Shown: one piece after another, positions 1-4,547 of the stretch
How the letters are laid out: each line of letters starts with the position of its first letter
How positions within the stretch are numbered: the first letter of the stretch is position 1
Assembly: GCA_045806665.1 (NCBI GenBank)
Contig: JBJMIW010000205.1
Span: 1 to 6,829 of the forward strand
Direction of reading: 5' to 3'
Source of the DNA: Actinoallomurus sp045806665
GTDB lineage: Bacteria > Actinomycetota > Actinomycetes > Streptosporangiales > Streptosporangiaceae
Length of the DNA stretch: 6,829 bases
Translations under genes and position numbers: made by a program
The notes under the pieces: generated by a model
What the model saw: the letters and a program-made list of their open reading frames with translations, nothing else
The model's database searches: none
Told to the model about the DNA's origin: nothing

Positions 1-228
1 GTCACGTTGTGGAACCGCGAGAGCAAATGGAACCACAAGGCGCACAATCCCTGGTCGGGTGCCTACGGCATCCCGCAGGCGCTGCCCGGTACGAAAATGC
101 TCAGCGCGGGCAGGGACTGGAAATCGAACCCGGCGGCCCAGATCAAATGGGGTCTGACGTACATCAAGGGTCGCTATAAGACGCCCTGTGGCGCATGGTC
201 GCACATGCGCCGCACCGGTTGGTACTGA
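1..228 (+). CDS. Secreted lysozyme-fold (SLT-like) lytic transglycosylase, C-terminal part; 5' end outside window
   Basis: The reading frame is open from base 1 to the TGA at 226-228, so only the last 75 codons are visible. The fragment holds RESKWN, whose Glu (codon 19-21) matches the catalytic Glu of SLT/goose-lysozyme folds, then NPWSGAYGIPQALP, which corresponds to the substrate-groove 'G-x-x-Q' loop, then QIKWGL-YI and a terminal GWY. This family cleaves peptidoglycan glycan strands outside the membrane. The TTG at position 7 is an internal Leu codon and not a start, because homology to the next gene continues upstream of it. The paralogue at 531-995 is identical at about 48 of 71 aligned residues, so the missing part probably encodes a signal peptide and a short lead-in. 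The family call is by motif, and hydrolase versus lytic transglycosylase chemistry cannot be told from sequence. Confidence 0.85.
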   Translation, partial: VTLWNRESKWNHKAHNPWSGAYGIPQALPGTKMLSAGRDWKSNPAAQIKWGLTYIKGRYKTPCGAWSHMRRTGWY

Positions 229-238
229 GACCGATCGA

Positions 239-270
239 CCGCCGATTCTTGCGACACTCCTGATCGGCGG
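239..270 (+). terminator. Hairpin just after the first muralytic gene, possible terminator
   Basis: CCGCCGAT (239-246) and ATCGGCGG (263-270) form a perfect 8-bp stem with a 16-base loop, beginning 10 bases after the stop codon of the upstream gene. There is no T-run after it, which is common for actinobacterial terminators, but the large loop makes it weaker than the hairpin at 416-438. Confidence 0.35.
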
Positions 271-353
271 CAATAGGTCGGCAAAAGAGCGGCACAAACG
301 CGGCCGGGAGCGGTGTCGAGCCAGGCGTGTGACGGAACGTGTCATGGCGTGGT

Positions 354-386
354 CGACGGTCCGCTCTCAGCCGGGACGGACCGTCG
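354..386 (+). repeat. 10-bp inverted repeat, hairpin or operator
   Basis: CGACGGTCCG (354-363) and CGGACCGTCG (377-386) are perfect reverse complements separated by 13 bases. It could be an RNA hairpin in the leader of the second gene or a protein-binding dyad. No T-run follows. Confidence 0.45.
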
Positions 387-415
387 CCGTCACTCCGAAT
401 CGCGGAACGTCGCGT

Positions 416-438
416 ACGGCGCCCCTCCGGGGCGCCGT
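416..438 (+). terminator. Very stable 10-bp hairpin with 3-base loop
   Basis: ACGGCGCCCC (416-425) pairs perfectly with GGGGCGCCGT (429-438) around a TCC loop. It is the most compact and GC-rich hairpin in the gap, about 90 bases before the start of the second muralytic gene. It could terminate read-through from the upstream gene, or act as an attenuator if transcription of the downstream gene begins before it. No T-run follows. Confidence 0.5.
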
Positions 439-518
439 CCGGTGGCCCGGTCGCCCGCAGGGGCAGCCGCACGGCGGGGTGAAGGCCCGCTCGGAGCGTG
501 ACCGGCGCCCCGGCTGAT

Positions 519-525
519 GGAAGAG
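519..525 (+). promoter_or_regulatory. Ribosome binding site that decides the TTG start at 531
   Basis: GGAAGAG lies 5 bases before TTG 531-533. The alternative in-frame GTG at 498-500 has only GGAG one base away, too close to work, or a GAAGG 12 bases away. This favours the TTG start. Confidence 0.5.
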
Positions 526-530
526 CCGAC

Positions 531-995
531 TTGGACCTCAAACTGACAGGACTCTCCCGGAACGGGGTGGCCGTGCTCGGGAGCGCCGCCGCTCTCATCA
601 CCGGCCTGGCGGGAGAGTCACCCGCACGCGGAGCGGTGCCCGCACATGCGCGGGCGGCAATGTTGCCGCCCCGACCGCCGCAGCTGAGCATCTCCGAGCG
701 CAACAGGGTGCTCGCCCTGCCGTTCCTCGTCGAACACGGCTGGTCGTACCGGCAGTACCAGTGCCTCGACCGCCTGTGGATGCGCGAGAGCAGCTGGAAC
801 CACCGGGCACGGAACCCGTGGTCCGGGGCGTACGGCATCCCGCAGGCCCTTCCGGCGGCGAAGATGAGCACCGCCGGCTCCGACTGGCGGACGAGCCCCG
901 CCACACAGATCAAATGGGGGCTGGGCTACATACAGAGCCGCTACGGGAATCCCTGCGCGGCCTGGGGCCACTCGGCGAGCACCGGCTGGTACTGA
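531..995 (+). CDS. Secreted lysozyme-fold (SLT-like) lytic transglycosylase, complete paralogue
   Basis: The 154-residue product from TTG 531 is probably exported and cuts peptidoglycan. Residues 1-10 are a basic N-region, 11-28 a hydrophobic Ala/Gly/Leu/Val core, and signal cleavage is likely around residues 34-42. A Pro-rich linker follows, then the lysozyme-fold domain at about 53-154. This has RESSWN with likely catalytic Glu86, the NPWSGAYGIPQALP loop at 95-108, QIKWGLGYI at 127-134 and a terminal GWY. Cys78 and Cys142 could form a disulfide in the exported protein. An upstream GTG at 498 would add 11 residues before the same signal peptide; the Shine-Dalgarno favours TTG. The catalytic module is about 68% identical to the gene fragment at 1-228, so the pair is a tandem duplication. 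A resuscitation-promoting factor or a plain lysozyme are alternatives within the same fold; the family call is firm, the start less so. Confidence 0.85.
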   Translation: MDLKLTGLSRNGVAVLGSAAALITGLAGESPARGAVPAHARAAMLPPRPPQLSISERNRVLALPFLVEHGWSYRQYQCLDRLWMRESSWNHRARNPWSGAYGIPQALPAAKMSTAGSDWRTSPATQIKWGLGYIQSRYGNPCAAWGHSASTGWY

Positions 996-1008
996 TCCCG
1001 GGTGCACG

Positions 1009-1041
1009 GATCCGGCCGGTCGATGCCAGGCCGGCCGGATC
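1009..1041. terminator. Perfect 11-bp dyad between convergent genes, likely bidirectional terminator
   Basis: GATCCGGCCGG (1009-1019) and CCGGCCGGATC (1031-1041) are perfect complements with an 11-base loop. The dyad sits in the 79-base gap between the muralytic gene ending at 995 (+) and fumC ending at 1075 (-), where one symmetrical hairpin can stop transcripts from both sides. No T-run is present on either strand, as is common in high-GC actinobacteria. Confidence 0.7.
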
Positions 1042-1074
1042 GCGTCACGAGCCGTCAGCGCCGGCCCGAACGGG

Positions 1075-2478
1075 TCAGGAGCCGGCGGGACGGGTCATCG
1101 CCAGGACGTCGAGAGCGGCGTCGAGCTGCTCGATCGTCAGCCGACCGGCGTCGACGTGGCCGCGTTCGAGGACGACCTCGCGGATGGTCCTGCGCTCCCG
1201 CAGCGCCTGCTTGGCGACCGCGGCGGCCTCTTCGTAGCCGATGTACCGGTTGAGCGGCGTGACGATCGAGGGTGACGACTCGGCGTACTCCCGGCACCGG
1301 TCGGCATCGGCCTCGATGCCCTGGACGCAGCGGTCGGCGAAGAGGCGGGAGACGTTCGCCAGCAGGCGGATCGACTCCAGGATGTTGCGGGCGAGCATCG
1401 GCAGCATCACGTTGAGCTCGAAGTTGCCGGCCGCGCCGCCGAACGTGATGGCGGCGTCATTCCCGACGACCTGCGCGGCGACCTGGCACACCGCCTCGGG
1501 GATCACCGGGTTGACCTTGCCGGGCATGATCGACGAGCCGGGCTGGAGGTCGGGCAGCCGGATCTCGCTCAGCCCGGCACGCGGCCCCGAGCCCATCCAG
1601 CGCAGGTCGTTGGCGATCTTCGTGAGGCCGACCGCGATGGTCTTCAGCACGCCGCTGGTCTCCACGAGCGCGTCCCGCGCGCCCTGGGCCTCGAAGTGGT
1701 TCCGGGCCTCGGTCAGCGGCAGCCCGGTGGCCCGGGACACCTCGGCGATGACGCGTTCCGCGAAGCCGGGCGAGGTGTTGATGCCGGTGCCCACGGCGGT
1801 GCCGCCCAGCGGCAGCTCGGCGAGCCGGGGAAGCGCGGCCTCCAACCGCTCGACGCCGTACCGTACCTGCGCGGCGTAGCCACCGAACTCCTGGCCGAGC
1901 GTCACCGGGGTGGCATCCATCAGGTGCGTCCGCCCCGCCTTGACCACGGACGCGAACTCCTCAGCCTTGCGCTCCAGCGCGCCTTCGAGGTGCCGCAGGG
2001 CGGGGATCAGCTCGTTCGCGACCAGGCCGGTCGCCGCAATGTGGATCGACGAGGGGAACACGTCGTTCGACGATTGCGAGGCGTTGACGTGGTCGTTCGG
2101 GTGAACCGGTCGTCCGAGCCGCTCCTGGGCCAGCGTCGCGATCACCTCGTTGGTGTTCATGTTCGACGAGGTGCCCGAGCCGGTCTGGAACACGTCGATC
2201 GGGAAGTGCGCGTCATGGTCCCCGCCGGCCACCTCCAGCGCGGCCTCCGCGATCGCGTCGGCCATCCCCTTGTCGATCACTTCGAGCTCGGCGTTGACCT
2301 TCGCGGCGGCCGACTTGATGTGGCCGAGCGCGGCGATGTGCGCGCGGTCCAGCCGTTGCCCCGAGATCGGGAAGTTCGCCACCGCACGCTGGGTCTGTGC
2401 CCGCCACTTCGCCCATGCGGGAACGCGGACCTCCCCCATGGAGTCGTGCTCGATACGGAACTCCTGCTGTTCGCTCAT
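1075..2478 (-). CDS. fumC: Fumarate hydratase class II (iron-independent fumarase C)
   Basis: Cytoplasmic TCA-cycle enzyme that reversibly hydrates fumarate to L-malate. The 467-residue length is that of the homotetrameric FumC family. Visible family motifs are TGSGTSSNMN (99-108), NASQSSND (132-139), THLMDATP with the catalytic-base-region His185, and the superfamily signature GSSIMPGKVNP (314-324) with active-site Ser315, Lys321 and Asn323. By spacing these match E. coli His188, Ser318, Lys324 and Asn326. The ATG start is supported by GGGAG seven bases upstream on the minus strand. Argininosuccinate lyase, aspartase and adenylosuccinate lyase share the fold, but these motifs fit fumarase; aspartase is the closest alternative. 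A class I fumarase lies 3.4 kb away on the same strand. A possible ECF-type promoter is noted at 2520-2545. The gene starts 216 bases beyond the stop of the upstream kinase gene, so it is probably its own transcription unit. Confidence 0.96.
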   Translation of the reverse strand: MSEQQEFRIEHDSMGEVRVPAWAKWRAQTQRAVANFPISGQRLDRAHIAALGHIKSAAAKVNAELEVIDKGMADAIAEAALEVAGGDHDAHFPIDVFQTGSGTSSNMNTNEVIATLAQERLGRPVHPNDHVNASQSSNDVFPSSIHIAATGLVANELIPALRHLEGALERKAEEFASVVKAGRTHLMDATPVTLGQEFGGYAAQVRYGVERLEAALPRLAELPLGGTAVGTGINTSPGFAERVIAEVSRATGLPLTEARNHFEAQGARDALVETSGVLKTIAVGLTKIANDLRWMGSGPRAGLSEIRLPDLQPGSSIMPGKVNPVIPEAVCQVAAQVVGNDAAITFGGAAGNFELNVMLPMLARNILESIRLLANVSRLFADRCVQGIEADADRCREYAESSPSIVTPLNRYIGYEEAAAVAKQALRERRTIREVVLERGHVDAGRLTIEQLDAALDVLAMTRPAGS

Positions 2479-2519
2479 CCGTCGTCTCCCGAGTCAGTCG
2501 ATTCGTCCCCGTCCTACCC

Positions 2520-2545
2520 GACTCACGGGATACCAGCCGTATTCC
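2520..2545 (-). promoter_or_regulatory. Candidate sigma-R-like (ECF) promoter of fumC
   Basis: Read on the minus strand, GGAAT (2545-2541, preceded by G to give GGGAAT) is followed after exactly 18 bases by GTC (2522-2520). The consensus for the actinomycete thiol-oxidative-stress factor sigma-R is GGAAT-N18-GTT, so one base differs. Transcription would begin near 2512, some 35 bases before the fumC ATG. An alternative housekeeping -10, TAGGAC (2516-2511), overlaps the same place but has no good -35. This is a motif match only. Confidence 0.35.
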
Positions 2546-2610
2546 CGGCACGGCCGGCCCGATCGATCGGCGGCGGTCGCCGAGGACCGCAGAAAGCGAT
2601 CAAGAGGATC

Positions 2611-2662
2611 ATCCGGCGCGCGGAGCGAGCAGAGAGTCAAGCCGGATCGGGCGCGCGGAGCG
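2611..2662. repeat. Overlapping direct and inverted repeats after the kinase gene
   Basis: The 13-mer GGCGCGCGGAGCG occurs at 2615-2627 and again at 2650-2662, a 35-base period. ATCCGGC (2611-2617) and GCCGGAT (2641-2647) form a 7-bp inverted repeat over the same bases. It lies just downstream of the minus-strand kinase stop codon, so it may act as its terminator or be a small local duplication. The rest of the 216-base gap (2479-2694) holds the candidate fumC promoter and nothing else I can support. Confidence 0.4.
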
Positions 2663-2694
2663 CTCAGGGGCTCCCGCCGCGCCGGGCGAGCGGC

Positions 2695-4413
2695 TCACCT
2701 CGTCACGGATTCGTATGCTCCCACGAGCCACTCGATCGGTCCGGCGACGGCGTCCGGTCCGCTGTGCAGGCGTACGCGGATCCGGGCGTGCGATGCGCCG
2801 GAGGGAAGCCTTAACTCCGGGAGCGCCGCCACCCGGTGCGCGTTCGCGGTGCAGTCGCCGTTCACCGTCCGGCGGGGAAGGCCCAGCGCGTAGGCCGTGA
2901 ACGACAGGCGGCGGGCGCCGGCCCGGCACACGACGAGAACGCCGACACGGCGGCCGTGGTCGGGAACGCTGAGCGTCAGCGTCGGCGCGTCCGGCCAGGT
3001 TCCGTTCCTCTTCGCCACCCGGCGCGACACCGGCCGGTCCGACGCGTCCAGCAGCGTGGCGGGCAGGGCGCCCGGGGACCGCGCGGTGAGGCCCGGCGAG
3101 GACGGGGTGGCGGGGGTGCTCGGCGCCGCTGTCGGGGACGCGGCGGGCGAGCGGGCGTCGCGCGGGCCCGCCCAGCCGTTCAGCCCGGCAACCACGCCGG
3201 CCGCGACGGCGAGCGCCAGCACCCCGCCGGTCACCACGGGCAGCACTCGCGGGCGGTGCGGCCATCGCCTGCCCCGGGCCGATCCCGGTGCGCCGGAGGC
3301 CTCCGGCCTGGCGACGGGCAGCCAGCCCGCGGTCGGCTTCGCGGGTCCAGGGTCCGACGGCACTCCGATCGCGGGCAGGTCCCGGCTCGTGCGGCTCTGA
3401 CCGGTCCGTCCGTGTACCCGGTCGGGCCGGTCGAGACCCGGCGGAGTCGGCTGCGTACGGTCGGAAGGCCCGAGGCCGGGCGGGGTCGGCTGCGCCCGGC
3501 GCCGGAGACCGGAGAGTTCCCGGCTGGACCACTCGTGGCCGGCGCGTCTGCCCGACCGGGTCCGCGACGCCTCCGCCGGCCGCGACGGCAGCGGCGGGGC
3601 GATGGCGGCGGCCAGCAGCGCGGCGGCGCGTTCGGCGGTCAGCCGCCGTGCGGGGTCCTTGTGCAGGAGGCCCTGGAGCACCGGGCGCAGCGGCCCGGCG
3701 CGCGCCGGAGCGTCGGGTTCGGACGTGACCAGCGCGCTGAGCGTGGCCATCGCCGTCTCGAAGTCGTACGGGGGGCGTCCCTCGACCGCCGCGTAGAGGG
3801 TCGCGCCGAGCGACCACAGGTCCGAGGCGGGCGAGGCGCGCTCACCGCGGGCGACCTCCGGAGAGACGTACGCGGGGGAGCCCATGAACGTCCCGGACTG
3901 GGTCAGGGTGGTGGCGCCCTCGTAGGTCGCGATGCCGAAGTCGGTCAGGACCACCCGCCCGGAGGTCTCCAGCAGGACGTTGCTGGGCTTGACATCCCGG
4001 TGGACGATGCCGGCCGCGTGCGCGGCGCGCAGAGCGTCCAGCAACTGGCGCCCGATCTCCGCGACGCGGGCCGGCGAGATCGGTCCGTCGTCGACGAAGA
4101 CGTCCTCCAGCGAGCGGGCCGCGACGTACTCCATGACCAGCCAGGGGCGGTCGTCCTCGACGACCACGTCGTAGATGGCGATCAGCCCCGGGTGGTTCAG
4201 CCGACCCGCGGACATCGCCTCGCGGTTGGTGCGCTTGATGAGGGTCAACCGCTCGCGGGGTCTCAGGCTCGGCGGGAGGTGGACCTCCTTGACCGCGACT
4301 TCACGCTCTTCCGCCTCGTCGTGCGCCCACCAGACGACGCCCATGCCGCCCCGGCCGATCTCCTCGATCAGCCGGTAACGACCGGAGAGCAAGCGATCCT
4401 GGGACTCCGCCAC
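2695..4413 (-). CDS. Transmembrane Hanks-type Ser/Thr protein kinase with unidentified extracytoplasmic domain
   Basis: Signalling kinase of 572 residues from the preferred GTG at 4413-4411, giving MAESQDRLLSGRYRL, a typical start just before the kinase domain. Kinase domain about 13-272: glycine loop GRGGMGVV (20-27), Lys42 in VAVK, catalytic loop HRDVKPSN (138-145, Asp140), DFG (158-160), activation segment with several Thr residues, and SPE (184-186) in place of APE. All catalytic residues are present. A basic, Pro-rich cytoplasmic juxtamembrane stretch (about 273-388) contains a 13-residue tandem repeat. One membrane span lies at about 389-411, followed by an Ala/Pro/Ser/Thr stalk (412-448) and a 120-residue outer domain with two Cys (496, 521) that could pair. 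I see no PASTA, NHL or other known sensor repeats. The in-frame TTG at 4494 would add 27 residues unlike the family and is less likely. Divergent from the kinase at 4548. Confidence 0.92.
   Translation of the reverse strand: MAESQDRLLSGRYRLIEEIGRGGMGVVWWAHDEAEEREVAVKEVHLPPSLRPRERLTLIKRTNREAMSAGRLNHPGLIAIYDVVVEDDRPWLVMEYVAARSLEDVFVDDGPISPARVAEIGRQLLDALRAAHAAGIVHRDVKPSNVLLETSGRVVLTDFGIATYEGATTLTQSGTFMGSPAYVSPEVARGERASPASDLWSLGATLYAAVEGRPPYDFETAMATLSALVTSEPDAPARAGPLRPVLQGLLHKDPARRLTAERAAALLAAAIAPPLPSRPAEASRTRSGRRAGHEWSSRELSGLRRRAQPTPPGLGPSDRTQPTPPGLDRPDRVHGRTGQSRTSRDLPAIGVPSDPGPAKPTAGWLPVARPEASGAPGSARGRRWPHRPRVLPVVTGGVLALAVAAGVVAGLNGWAGPRDARSPAASPTAAPSTPATPSSPGLTARSPGALPATLLDASDRPVSRRVAKRNGTWPDAPTLTLSVPDHGRRVGVLVVCRAGARRLSFTAYALGLPRRTVNGDCTANAHRVAALPELRLPSGASHARIRVRLHSGPDAVAGPIEWLVGAYESVTR
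3415..3492 (-). repeat. 39-base tandem repeat inside the kinase juxtamembrane coding region
   Basis: Two adjacent 39-base units, 3454-3492 and 3415-3453, encode QPTPPGLGPSDRT and QPTPPGLDRPDRV (kinase residues 308-333). The unit adds Pro and Thr-Pro motifs to the cytoplasmic linker between kinase domain and membrane, a region where trans-autophosphorylation sites are often found. Confidence 0.7.
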
Positions 4414-4420
4414 GAAGCGC

Positions 4421-4426
4421 AAGATA
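4421..4426 (-). promoter_or_regulatory. Possible -10 element for leaderless expression of the minus-strand kinase
   Basis: TATCTT on the minus strand (TAnnnT form) ends 7 bases before the GTG at 4413. There is no Shine-Dalgarno in that interval, so a transcript starting at or near the GTG itself would be leaderless, which is frequent in actinobacteria. No clear -35 is seen at the right distance. A second possibility is TTGCAG with CAAGAT at 17-base spacing inside the dyad at 4465-4498, which would give a leader of about 45 bases. Confidence 0.3.
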
Positions 4427-4464
4427 CCCGCGTGTGCCGGTCGCGGCACGCGGATCCTTACGAT

Positions 4465-4498
4465 GATCTTGCACTCAGGTCGACACCGCTGCAAGATC
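4465..4498. promoter_or_regulatory. 9-bp perfect inverted repeat in the divergent kinase promoter region
   Basis: GATCTTGCA (4465-4473) and TGCAAGATC (4490-4498) are perfect reverse complements with a 16-base spacer; half-site centres are 25 bases apart, a little over two helical turns. It lies between two divergently transcribed kinase genes and is AT-richer than its surroundings, which fits an operator for a dimeric regulator. Confidence 0.5.
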
Positions 4499-4501
4499 GA
4501 G

Positions 4502-4526
4502 GTTGACAGGCACGTCTGTTGTCAAC
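4502..4526. promoter_or_regulatory. 7-bp inverted repeat with TTGACA in both arms
   Basis: GTTGACA (4502-4508) and TGTCAAC (4520-4526) are perfect complements with an 11-base spacer. Each arm contains a consensus -35 hexamer TTGACA, one on each strand. No good -10 follows at 16-18 bases on either strand, so it may be an operator or a promoter with a degenerate -10. It lies 22 bases before the ATG of the plus-strand kinase. Confidence 0.45.
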
Positions 4527-4532
4527 GCCGTC

Positions 4533-4540
4533 GGAAGAGG
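4533..4540 (+). promoter_or_regulatory. Ribosome binding site that decides the ATG start at 4548
   Basis: GGAAGAGG lies 7 bases before ATG 4548-4550, ideal spacing. The farther in-frame TTG at 4503 has no ribosome site and is part of the inverted repeat, and the GTG at 4542 is only one base from the site. Confidence 0.75.
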
Positions 4541-4547
4541 CGTGGGG

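Larger units (their letters stand above)
229..530 (+). other. Gap between two paralogous muralytic genes; structured leader or terminator region
   Basis: No convincing gene lies in these 302 bases. Short open frames exist in several phases, but they have no good ribosome site and their composition looks like frame shadow. The stretch contains three separate perfect inverted repeats (239-270, 354-386, 416-438), listed individually. A weak promoter guess is TTGCGA at 249-254 with AATAGG at 272-277 (17-base spacer). If it is used, the mRNA of the downstream gene has a leader of roughly 240 bases that includes the second and third hairpins. Actinobacterial cell-wall hydrolase genes often have a c-di-AMP (ydaO-type) riboswitch in this position. 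I looked for one and did not find its conserved blocks in order. Confidence 0.5.

Noticed and set aside
476..483. GGGGTGAA, and CCGAATC at 396-402, resembling pieces of the c-di-AMP (ydaO-type) riboswitch
   Set aside because: The blocks are in the wrong order, and the conserved 3' part with CAGCTAACC-like and GTAGGC-like segments is missing; short GC-rich matches are expected by chance.
164..913. 249-codon minus-strand frame across the muralytic gene pair
   Set aside because: It runs antisense through conserved coding sequence of both paralogues and through the hairpins between them.
1696..2814. 372-codon open frame on the plus strand opposite fumC
   Set aside because: Antisense shadow of a full-length, motif-complete fumarase; no ribosome site and no family features.
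2836..4506. 556-codon open frame on the plus strand opposite the kinase
   Set aside because: It is Arg/Gly-rich with no recognisable motif and lies wholly antisense to a kinase with every catalytic motif; this is the usual GC-rich mirror frame.
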